DNA of 12,646 bases from Chrysochromulina parva. Its lineage: Eukaryota; Haptophyta; Prymnesiales; Chrysochromulinaceae. Below are positions 1 through 7,433 of this stretch, one piece after another (position 1 is the stretch's first letter; each line of letters starts with the position of its first letter). A model generated the notes under the pieces. It did no database searches, was not told where the DNA came from, and was given only the letters and a program-made list of their open reading frames with translations. The translations under genes and the position numbers were made by a program. The stretch is taken from contig PJAB01001722.1 of NCBI GenBank assembly GCA_002887195.1, positions 1 through 12,646 on the forward strand, read 5' to 3'.

Positions 1-329
1 AAGGTGGCGCCACCGCCGCCGCCAGCAAGCGCCTCGTGGAGCTCCTGCACAGCCTCCTGGATGAGGACGCAGAAGGCCAACGAAGACTCAGGAGAGCCCT
101 GGGGCAAGCCCTCCTCAAAGCCGGGACCGGTAGAGATCCAGCGGACCAGCGCATGCGTGATTACGCAAAATCGTCATCGTCGCACACTCACTCACTCACT
201 TCATTCACTCAGATCACTTCATTCACTCAGTCACTCACACACACTCGTCTCGTGAACAGCCGGAGCCTGACGGCGAACGCCCAAAACGCCGCTTCGAAGC
301 ATCGGGCGAGCGCCACGAAGGAGCGCTAG
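1..329 (+). CDS. 3' end of an unidentified gene (partial)
   Basis: An open frame (codons in phase with position 3) enters from the left edge and ends at TAG 327-329. Its first 50 or so residues look like real protein: a charged, helix-prone stretch containing RLVELLHSLLDEDAEGQRRL and then RALGQALLKAG. From about base 165 on, the frame runs through a CACT/CATT-rich simple repeat and encodes Ser/Thr/His-rich residues, so the true stop or a splice site may lie earlier than 327. I do not recognise the family. It is on the same strand as ENY2, whose ATG is only 32 bases past the TAG. The alternative frame from base 4 (Pro/Ser-rich, ending at 255) looks less protein-like. The gene continues outside the window, so no function is assigned. 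Confidence 0.4.
   Translation, partial: GGATAAASKRLVELLHSLLDEDAEGQRRLRRALGQALLKAGTGRDPADQRMRDYAKSSSSHTHSLTSFTQITSFTQSLTHTRLVNSRSLTANAQNAASKHRASATKER
178..245. repeat. CACT/CATT-rich simple repeat
   Basis: Low-complexity tract built from ACTC and ATTC tetramers. It includes two copies of CACTTCATTCACTCAG about 19 bases apart and a short CA run. It lies 120-180 bases upstream of the ENY2 ATG, so it may sit in the ENY2 promoter or in the 3' UTR of the preceding gene. Confidence 0.8.
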
Positions 330-361
330 CGTTGGTGTGGTCAGCCGCCGCCCGCGCCACG

Positions 362-970
362 ATGACGTCGACGACGGAGTTGAAGAACAGCATCCAAATG
401 AAGCTCGAGCAGACGGGAGAGTACGACAGGTGAATGCGGCGCGGTGATGCACTCGTGTGTGGTGCGTTGGTGCACGCGTGGGCGGCTACCTGATGCCTCT
501 AACCTGTGTGTGTGGCTTTCTCGCGATGGCGACAGGCTGAAGGAGCATTTGCGACAGAAGCTGATCGACTGCGGGTGGAGGGATAGACTCAAGGAGCACA
601 CTATGGGTGCGTGCGCTGCGTTCGCACGCCGCTACAGCCGCCTCGCATGTCGGAATCCCTTGTGGATGCTGACCTCTCGATCGACTCGCAGAGCTCATTC
701 GTAGCAAGGGCGATACAACCATGACGGTCGAGCAGCTGACGCAGGAGATCATCCCGCGAGGGCGAGGTACACCCCTGCCCTCGAACGGCGTCAAGGCTGC
801 CACTCCCGCGAGAGCCTCGCCAAGGCACATCATCTAACTTCCCAGCAAATGCTCACGGCAGGGACTGAGCATTCCGTGTGCGGACGTGCACGTGCGCAGG
901 GACGGTGCCCGACGAGATCAAGCAGGAGCTGCTCCAGCGGATACGCAGATTCGCAGAGCAGCAGTCGTGA
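362..970 (+). CDS. ENY2: ENY2/Sus1, SAGA and TREX-2 subunit (4 exons)
   Basis: Spliced coding sequence join(362..429,536..606,692..766,900..970), 285 nt, 94 residues, close to the roughly 100 residues usual for ENY2. All junctions are GT-AG and keep frame. The family pattern is plain: QMKLEQTGEYDRLKEHLRQK (residues 12-31), then LIDCGWRDRLKEH (32-44), MTVEQLTQEIIPRGR (57-71) and VPDEIKQELLQRIRRF (74-89), the five-helix fold of ENY2/Sus1. In the family, ENY2 wraps around Sgf11 in the SAGA histone H2B deubiquitinase module and binds the Sac3/GANP scaffold of TREX-2 for mRNA export at nuclear pores. The start was chosen because the first exon aligns from the N-terminal helix and no earlier in-frame extension is needed. 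No single exon is long enough to stand out as an ORF, so the gene is easily missed. Identification is by recognised sequence pattern; splicing is inferred from sites and frame. Confidence 0.93.
430..535 (+). other. ENY2: ENY2 intron 1 (106 nt)
   Basis: Donor GACAG|GTGAAT and acceptor GCGACAG|GCTGAA. It splits an Arg codon (AG|G) and joins GEYD to RLKEHLRQ, which matches the conserved ENY2 helix. Confidence 0.9.
607..691 (+). other. ENY2: ENY2 intron 2 (85 nt)
   Basis: Donor ATGG|GTGCGT and acceptor CTCGCAG|AGCTC. The split Glu codon (G|AG) gives LKEHTMELIRSKGD, the expected ENY2 order. Confidence 0.88.
767..899 (+). other. ENY2: ENY2 intron 3 (133 nt)
   Basis: Donor GGCGAG|GTACAC and acceptor GTGCGCAG|GGACGG. 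The split Gly codon joins IIPRGR to GTVPDEIKQEL, as in the conserved region of the family. Confidence 0.9.
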
Positions 971-1627
971 GCCGCTGACAGGTGCTCCCGATAAGTGCGC
1001 CATGACAGACGTATCCTCGATGCCCTAGAGGCGCGCCAACTGGCTGTCGCCCGGAGAAATGCGGAGTCTACTGTGCCCAAAGTTCAGTCGCTGTTGCTCA
1101 TGGTGGCGTGGGTCGAAACCCCGGGTGGCGGTCTGCGCGGTCGTACTGGCAACTGGGATGCCGCATGCGTGCGTGGCAAGATTCTCCGGTTGCTTTCCTT
1201 CACAGGTGTTTTGTGTGGGCAACAGGCGCGAACGCAGCGTGTGAGCGCTCAGCGTATTACTAGCCATGTTTGCACTATTAAACTAAGTGCGTGTACGTGC
1301 GTGCATAACTGGATTAAACGGGTGAAACAAGGACCCAGTTTAGGACCGCAGCCCCTCCGGACCGCACGGAACGTGTCCCCCCCCCGCCCCGGTCGGTCGA
1401 CGAACGCACACGGAGAAGAGAGTCAGAGACCGCTCGCTTGGCTGACGGCTCCCCTGCTCTCTTTCGTCTCTGGTTCTGCGGTGCAGGTCGGGGCGTCGAA
1501 CGCGCCGCGACGCTCGACATGGCGGCGAGATGCGAACCAGGAGGCTGCTGCGCCGCGGGCACGAGCCGTCGCTCATCCAGCAGCGTATAGGCGCTGTGAT
1601 GAGCACTTGCATGCAAGGCGGCCGAGG
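971..1627. other. Intergenic region between convergent ENY2 and PROPPIN genes
   Basis: I see no supportable gene in these 657 bases. They should hold the 3' UTRs of ENY2 (plus) and the PROPPIN gene (minus). A relatively AT-rich patch at about 1250-1330, with several TTAAAC-like words, is the most plausible place for 3'-end formation, but I recognise no canonical polyadenylation signal. Long open frames here on both strands have no domain and low-complexity composition, so I treat them as chance products of high GC. The one clear structure is the downstream copy of a direct repeat at 1541-1592. Confidence 0.6.
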
Positions 1628-1675
1628 CTACTGCGCCGCGGGCACGAGCCGTCGCTCATCCAGCAGCGTGCAGGC
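1541..1675. repeat. 52-bp imperfect direct repeat duplicating the PROPPIN 3' end
   Basis: Bases 1541-1592 and 1624-1675 match at 49 of 52 positions, offset by 83 bases. The copy at 1624-1675 encodes the last PROPPIN residues and its TAG stop (CTA at 1628-1630 on the plus strand). The other copy has CAG at that position, so it would encode the same residues (TLLDERRLVPAAQ) without a stop. The offset is not a multiple of three. A recent local duplication is the simplest reading. Confidence 0.95.
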
Positions 1676-2941
1676 ACCGCCCTCGAGTGTGTACATCAGG
1701 AACGAGCCGCTTGAGGTGACCACCTGCAAATACGTCTTCCCATCCTCGGTGCCGCCGTCTCGCAGGGCCGCCCGGCACCAGCTCCCTTCCTTTTGGGGAG
1801 GAATCTTGACGTGCACGTGGGCAACGTCCCGTCCGGCTTGCGCAGCGGAGGCCGTGTTGGCAAGCTTCTCGCGCAACCCACCGAGAGGGCCGCGGCGCCG
1901 CGCGGTGGCGCCGCCGCTGCTGCCACCGCCGCGTGGAGTCGCGACGCGGACTTCGCCCAGACGCCAGACGTGTACGGTGCCCGTCGAGGAAGCGGCGCAT
2001 AGGAGCGGGCCGGTAATGGCTCCCTTTTTCTGCTTACTGGCGCTAGCACTGCCGCTGCCGCCGGCACAGCCATTTCCGGGGCTTGCCCTTCCGGCGGCGC
2101 CGGGGCTCGCCCTGCCGGCGGCGCCCGGGCTCGCTCTGCCAGCGGCGCCCGGGCTTGCCCTGCCTTCGGCCGGCTCGGCGTCAGCTGCAGTGGCTGGCTG
2201 CAGGTCGCCCTCCGCCGCCGTCGGCGCCTCCGTCGAGAAGGCAATGCTGTGAATGGTCGCTCGCGCCGTGCCTCTACGGAAGGTGTGCAGGAGCTGGCCA
2301 TTGGCCACTCCGTGGACCCTGATGACCGTGCCCTTCAAGCTCGCGGTCGCGACCATGTCGCCACGCGCGTTCAGGGCGAGCGCCGCGAGAGGCGAGTGGT
2401 GAGCGGCAATCGTGCTCATCACGTGGCCGTTCGCTGCGTCGAAAAGTACCACGCGGCCGGGGCCGCTACTCGCCGTCGGCAGGAGGGCGCACACGGAAGT
2501 ATCGCCCTCGTGTGTGAGCGCCGCCAGGCCGTGTGGGTTCGCATCCGTCTCGAGCGTGTGCAGCATTCGCATGGTTGCCAGCTCGAAGATGTGCGTTGCC
2601 TGGGCAATGACGACGATGAGGCGTGATCGATTCATGAGCACGTTCAAGATATCTGTTGCAAAGGGTATCTCGAACACAGGCGCCGCGGTCGAAGAGTTCC
2701 ACAGCCGAAGTCGGCGCGGTGAGTCGCCGGCGCGCTCGCCGCAGCCGACGATGGCGATCAGCGATGAGGAGAAGAGCATCTGAATGACTCCCACACCACA
2801 GTCACCGCTAGCACATGGTGCGAAGGGTTGACATGTGAACACGGACCACGCACGTCGCCATCCCACGGCGATGTGCGTGGCGTCCTGGTTGAATGAGATG
2901 CATTGTATCTGGTCCTCCACCAAGACCTTCTCCTCCGGCAT
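1628..2941 (-). CDS. ATG18: PROPPIN, Atg18/WIPI-family beta-propeller
   Basis: Intronless, 437 residues. PROPPINs are seven-bladed WD-like propellers that bind PI3P and PI(3,5)P2 on autophagosomal, endosomal and vacuolar membranes and recruit autophagy factors. Visible pattern: QIQCISFNQDATHIAVGW in blade 1 (11-28), ATASLKGTVIRVHG (198-211), the lipid-binding FRRG loop intact at 221-224 with both arginines, SIAFS (232-236), then SSTGTVHVWRL (318-328) and a final strand with FLMYTLEGGACTLLDERRL (414-431). Two stretches exceed the compact core. A Gly/Ala/Ser-rich insert (about 238-310) lies between two strands of blade 6 and carries an eight-residue tandem repeat. A loop at about 331-375 corresponds to the membrane-contacting 6CD loop. 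The start is the first ATG and gives the expected blade-1 distance. The TAG lies inside a duplicated segment. Which PROPPIN paralogue (Atg18, Atg21 or WDR45-like) cannot be decided by eye. Confidence 0.93.
   Translation of the reverse strand: MPEEKVLVEDQIQCISFNQDATHIAVGWRRAWSVFTCQPFAPCASGDCGVGVIQMLFSSSLIAIVGCGERAGDSPRRLRLWNSSTAAPVFEIPFATDILNVLMNRSRLIVVIAQATHIFELATMRMLHTLETDANPHGLAALTHEGDTSVCALLPTASSGPGRVVLFDAANGHVMSTIAAHHSPLAALALNARGDMVATASLKGTVIRVHGVANGQLLHTFRRGTARATIHSIAFSTEAPTAAEGDLQPATAADAEPAEGRASPGAAGRASPGAAGRASPGAAGRASPGNGCAGGSGSASASKQKKGAITGPLLCAASSTGTVHVWRLGEVRVATPRGGGSSGGATARRRGPLGGLREKLANTASAAQAGRDVAHVHVKIPPQKEGSWCRAALRDGGTEDGKTYLQVVTSSGSFLMYTLEGGACTLLDERRLVPAAQ
2075..2164 (-). repeat. 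24-bp tandem repeat encoding (GRASPGAA)n
   Basis: Nearly four copies of a 24-base unit within the PROPPIN gene, encoding GRASPGAA, GRASPGAA, GRASPGAA, GRASPG (residues 260-289). It sits in the blade-6 insert, so copy-number change would lengthen or shorten a loop without shifting frame. Confidence 0.95.
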
Positions 2942-3016
2942 TTCCGAGGCTGCAGCTCAATGTTCACAAGAGATTTCACACTCCATCAAAAGTTTCGGAG
3001 AATGACGTATTTTGGT
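2942..3016 (-). promoter_or_regulatory. 75-bp gap: TAF2 3' end and PROPPIN promoter
   Basis: The whole space between the TAF2 stop and the PROPPIN ATG. It contains TTTCACA at 2974-2980 and TGTTCACA at 2961-2968 (TGTGAA-type words on the transcribed strand) and an AT-richer stretch near 3004-3018. I see no clear TATA box. Promoter function is inferred from position alone. Confidence 0.45.
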
Positions 3017-6000
3017 TTAGCTCCGTGACGCGTACGTTGCGCTTGGGGCCGGCGCGGGTGCGGGCGCGGGCGCCGCGAGCACATTCTTGAACGAGACGAG
3101 CCGCTCGGCACGCTCGCGATAGGTGCGGAGGAGCTCGGGGAGGAGCTCTTCGAGCTTCTCGTTCTCGGCGATGGCCGAGCGGAATGTGACCTTGGCCAGG
3201 CCCGTCGGCTCGCCGGCCGCCGCATCGACACCGACGTGGTGCGTGAGCGTGCCGCCCGTCATCTTGTTCATGTGCAGCTGGATCTTGAGGGAGCCTACTG
3301 GTAGTGCACGCGATGCCTCACGAGAGGCCTGGCGGCGCGCGAGGATGGCGTGCAGCGGCTCGTAGAGGGGGAGCACCTGCGCGAGGCCGAGGGGCTGCGG
3401 AACGAAGGCGAAGCAGCCCGGCTGCGCCTCGCCATAGAGGAGGCGCCACACCTCACAGAGCGTCAAGCGCAGCCGGGCGTGCCCCGCCGAGCCTCTGCCC
3501 ATGAGTTCCCACAGAAGGCTGGCGGCCGCAATGGGCACCGCCTCCCCGCGTTGCGCGAGCCGGCGCCGCTCGCGCTCGAGCCCCGCGCGGTAGCTCACGG
3601 CGGCGCGTGCATGCCTGTCCCTTGCCTCGTCCTCATCGTCGAGGCCGTCCTCGCCGACCGCACGCGCGCCGCTCACCGCCTGGCTCCCCTCCGAGTGTGA
3701 ATTCACAGCCTGCTTGAGCAGGCGCAGCACCGCTTGCCAGAGCCACAGCTGCTCTAACGGCTCGTCCTTCCGCCGCTCCGAGAGCGCGAGGGCGAGCCCG
3801 AGCACGGACGTCGGGCGCGGGTGCGACGGCTCGTGCCGCACGGCGCCCGTGCCGCCCGTGCCGCCCTCGCGCCCAGCCCCAGCTTTGAATTCACACTCGG
3901 CTCCAACCGCTTCATCGCGAACGGCTGCCGCCTCGTCTGGCCGCTCAGGTCCGGCGAGAAGGGTGAGCCGGAGGAGGCAATCCGCGGCGGCCAGGCGCAC
4001 GGACGGCAGCTGGCCGGCGGCCTCGTAGTGCCAGTAAGTGCGCCAGCTGGGGGTGGAGGCGGTGTCGGCCGAGGCGGAGGCCGAGGCAGAGGCGGGGGCG
4101 GAGGTCGATGCGGAGTGCGCGCGTGCAATCTCCACTGTACAGAGCGCATGCAGCGCGGCGCGGCAGAGGGCGCCGCCGTCGCGCGCGCCGGCGCCACGCC
4201 CTTCGAACGAGACGGAGACGAGCCGAAGCTGCCGCGTGATTCGGGCAACGACCTCGCGCTTTGCCCCTGGGTGGCGGCAGCGCGTGGTCGCGAGCGCCCG
4301 GAGCAGCGCGCCCACGTAGGCGCCATCGTCGAATTCGTTGCTCTCGTTGTCGTTCTCGTCGATGAGCTGGAGGAGCAGCTCGAAGGCGCCGGCCGGGGTG
4401 AAGCCCGAGGCGTCGCGGCACGTGCCGAGCGCCTCGACGAGCGCCTTGAACGTCGCGTACTCGCTCAAGTCCCCAAAATCGTTCGGGAGGACGTGGCCGC
4501 CCGTGTCGCACAGGAGCTCGCGCGCGAGCGCCACGAGCGCCTCGGCAGCCGCGCCCTCCGACACGAGCGCCGTGAGGCGTGCGAGCGCCGCAACGGCTGC
4601 GGTGCGCACGCGGAAGTACACGCTCCGGTCGCGCGCCACGTCGACGAGTGTGTGGACGGCCGTTTGGTTGGGAAAGGTAGCGAGGGCCGCCGCCGCCGCC
4701 TCCCGCGAGGGCACGTCCCGATCGAAGAGCAGCTGCGCCGTGCACATGCTCTCGGGCATGCCGGCCCACGCGCCCTCGCCGGCACGCCCGGTCCACGTGA
4801 CGCGCACTGGCAGCTCGAGCCGCGGGTCGAGGCGTACCCAGAGCAGCGGGAGCAGCTGCCACGGCGCGGAGCTCGCCTCGTCCGCATCGTCGACGGCGGC
4901 GCGCGAGCGCTTGAGATGGCGCCGTCGCCGATGCGAACTGATCACCACCTCAATGAGCTGCTGCCGATCGACTGGGCTGAGCTTCTTGTCGATCGTGCGG
5001 CTCACGCCGCCGTCGGCGCCGTCGTGCTCACCCCACCCGATGACGAGGGGGAACTCTCCGATCTGTGCGGCGGCCAACGGCTTGGGCGAGATCACGACGA
5101 GCTCGAGGCGGTGCTGCGGCTGGTTGAAGGCGAAGTTGGCGCGCAGCGTGGGGCACGGCTTGGCGGTGTACACCCACTCGCTCGCGAACGAGGCGCCCAA
5201 CCGCACTCCCTGCGCCACGCATGCCGCCAGCAGTGCCGCCGTCGACGAAATGCGCTCAGGACGGCGCTCATGCATCCCAGCCACCGCGGACGTCGAGGCG
5301 GTCGGCGTGCCGGCGTGCGCTGCGCAGCTCGATTCGACTGGCCGCCTGTTCGGCCGACTGGGCAGCAGATGCGCGAGCAGCCGGCTGAGCGACTGTTGGC
5401 CGCCGTCGGAGCGGATGGCAGCGGCCTCGATCATTCGCCACACGAGGGGCGCCTTGCGCCGGCGGTACTCGGTGAAGAGCTGCTCGGGATGGAGCCCACC
5501 GCCCCACCGCTCAAGCTCGGTGCTGTCGGGCACGAGAGCCTCTGGAGGCGCTCCCGCCTCCGTGAGCCACGCGCGCTCCTCGCTCAGCCGATGAGCTGCC
5601 TCGTTCGAACCGAACAGTGATCATCAGCGATCATCAGTGGCAATCAGTGGTCATCAGCGGTCATCATCAGTGGTCATCATCAATGGACACTCACCTGCCT
5701 CGTCCGAGCCAAACTCATGACGCGTGTACTCGTGCACCAAGCGCCCCTCGAGCGCCATGAGAAGCCATGCCTCGCGCCAACCGTCGAGCCACAAGAGCGC
5801 GAGCAGCCACGAGCGGCCAAGCGCACGGCCGAGCTCGATGCAGCTCGGGCGCGCCGGCTCGAGCGCCTCGGGCGAGTGGAGCCAGTGAGAAGAGAGCAGC
5901 ACCAGCCCTCCAAACGACGCGGTCTCCTCACGAGCTCCTTCCAGCACCACGAGCACGTGGCGTGCGTACGGCGCCCTGGCCGCCAACGAGTTGCTCACGC

Positions 6001-7366
6001 CGCCGCCGCCGTCGCCGCGGCTGGCGCTGAGATGCTGCTGGCTGTTCACGCCGCTGTTGGCAAGCGCGAGCGTCCTGTTCACACCATCATCATCGTCCAC
6101 TTCCATCGCCTCACTCTCCTCGGAGGCCCTTGCAGCGCCGTCTTGGGCGTCCTTGCACATGGAAGGTCCTTCACCCGCCCGACCCGAGCTGGCGGCCTCG
6201 GCCGAAGCCTCCTCGGCCGCGAGGCGAGCCTCCGCCGCGGCAGCCACCGAAGGCTCGAGTAGGTGGCGGTGCAAGAAGGCGAGCGTGGACGGCAGGTGGC
6301 GTGCGAGGTAGAGCAGCTGTGGCCAGAGCCGCATGCCGGACGGCGAGCGCGCTGCATCGCCTTTGGGATGGGCCGCGGCGCCCGCGGGGGTGGCGGCGCC
6401 CGCACAGGCGGTGCCCACGCCGGCAGATGGATACGCGTCGCGCGTGCCTAGGACGAGCGTCACATTGGGCAGCGTCGGGTGAGGCAGTGACGAGAGATGG
6501 CCGACTACGAAGCCGACCTGTGCCGCGAGGGAGGGCTCGTCGAGCGCAAAGCCCCACGTGGCATGGCGCTGTGCTGCGGAGCGCGCCACCGGCGCGCTGC
6601 TCACGCCGAGGCAGCGGCCGCTCGCATGCACCTGCAAGCTCGCGTCCGCCGTCACATGCAGCGTGATCGGGCAGCGCACCTGCGGGCAGTCGACACACGG
6701 CATCCAGCGGCGCGGAGCACCCCACTCGCCACTCGTGTGCGCGTAGACGGCATCGGCGCAGCCGGCGGAGCGCACAAAGTGGACGCCGCCACGCGGCTCG
6801 CTCACGCTGAACTCGACCGAGAGCGTCACCTCCGGCCCGTCCATGGCCACGCTTCCGTCCTTTGTACGTGGCCTAGCCCGCGTGACGATGGCAGCAGGCA
6901 GCGGGATCGCCAGCTCACCGTAGTGGAAGCCCGCACCTCGCGGCTCGTCCCACTGCTGGTGCGATCCGATGAAGGTGGCAGCACCGTGGCACCGTTGGAA
7001 GGAGACGAGGTCCCGTGTGCGCCGCCAGCATGGCGGCACGACAGCCTCGGCGAGGCTATCGGCAACGGGCACGACTGGCTGTGGCTCAGCGCGGGCGTCA
7101 CTGGTGGTTATGAGCTCACCATCGAGAAGGCAACGGTGGACGACGCACGTGGGTGCGCAGTTGAGCCGGATCTCTGTCGTGGACGCGCTGAGCCGAATGC
7201 GGAACTGCGCCGTCCCACGCAGCGAGCCACGACCCTTGAGGCTCACGCTGACATGGATGGACTGCGAGAGCAGCAACCAGCGGTCACCCGGGCTGAGTTC
7301 CAGCTTGGGCGTGGCGTCGGCGCTCGCTGTGCTCGCCGTGTTCGCCGGCACGAGCACGAGGGCCAT
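3017..7366 (-). CDS. TAF2: TFIID subunit TAF2 (2 exons)
   Basis: Spliced complement(join(3017..5595,5695..7366)), 1416 residues against about 1200 in human TAF2. TAF2 is a TFIID subunit with an M1-aminopeptidase-like fold and a helical-repeat C-terminal half; it contacts core-promoter DNA around the initiator. Visible in order: N-terminal beta region with SQSIHVSVSLKGRG (34-47); GGVHFVRS (193-200); WMPCVDCP (221-228); the aminopeptidase-like helices ELGRALGRSW (511-520), where catalytic M1 enzymes have HExxH, so no protease is expected; FGSDEAAHRL across the splice; KAPLVWRMIE (605-614); DRDVP with YFRVRTAAVAALARL (about 849-898); and the strongly conserved ELLLQLIDENDNESNEFDD (963-981). Extra length comes from low-complexity inserts, chiefly an acidic Glu/Asp/Ser-rich one at about 375-465 and an Ala-Ser run at 1053-1068. 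The C-terminus ends in an Ala-Pro run. Start: the first ATG in the open frame, directly before conserved sequence. Confidence 0.95.
5596..5694 (-). other. TAF2: TAF2 intron (99 nt) bounded by a direct repeat
   Basis: The donor GAGGCAG|GTGAGT is a perfect consensus; the acceptor is ACGAGGCAG|CTCATC. Splicing joins HEFGSDEA to AHRLSEERAWL with a split Ala codon (G|CT), the order expected in TAF2. The last 19 bases of the intron (5596-5614) match the last 19 bases of the upstream exon (5695-5713) at 16 of 19 positions. Between them the intron is mostly short TCATCAGTGG-like repeats (about 5617-5683, plus strand), with an in-frame stop, so retention would truncate the protein. Confidence 0.93.
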
Positions 7367-7433
7367 CTCGCGCCGTGAACTGTGAAACTATGCTGTGAAA
7401 CTGTGATGGTGTGAAACTTGGATCATGCTCAAC
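7367..7433 (-). promoter_or_regulatory. 67-bp gap with three TGTGAAACT repeats upstream of TAF2
   Basis: This is all that separates the IF-2-like stop from the TAF2 ATG. On the plus strand TGTGAAACT occurs exactly at 7381-7389, 7394-7402 and 7410-7418, with a degenerate CGTGAACT at 7374-7381. On the TAF2 coding strand this reads as repeated AGTTTCACA, 15-52 bases before the ATG. The segment must serve as 3' UTR of one gene and promoter or 5' UTR of the next. Function is inferred from repetition and position. Confidence 0.5.

Noticed and set aside
178..245. CRISPR-like array in the CACT repeats
   Set aside because: The units are tetramers without regular spacers; it is a simple sequence repeat.
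1100..1135. tRNA-like T-arm (GGGTCGAAACCC)
   Set aside because: The loop lacks the usual TTC start and I could not build matching acceptor, D and anticodon arms around it.
995..1714. 239-codon plus-strand frame between ENY2 and PROPPIN
   Set aside because: No recognisable domain, mixed low-complexity composition, and it overlaps the PROPPIN 3' end on the other strand.
3696..3707. Perfect palindrome TGTGAATTCACA
   Set aside because: It resembles the shared upstream motif, but it lies inside TAF2 coding sequence and contains a plain EcoRI-type palindrome; a single occurrence is not evidence of regulation.
3821..5620. Long plus-strand open frames (3821-5620 and 4338-5594) opposite TAF2
   Set aside because: They are antisense to clearly conserved TAF2 sequence, rich in Arg/Ala/His with no domain; open antisense frames are expected when codon third positions are G/C.
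5695..7366. TAF2 exon 1 as an active M1 aminopeptidase
   Set aside because: The HExxH position reads ELGRA, so zinc ligands are missing; the C-terminal helical-repeat half and the DENDNESNEF motif identify TAF2.
6497..7378. 293-codon plus-strand frame opposite TAF2 exon 1
   Set aside because: Antisense to the conserved N-terminal half of TAF2; no family resemblance.
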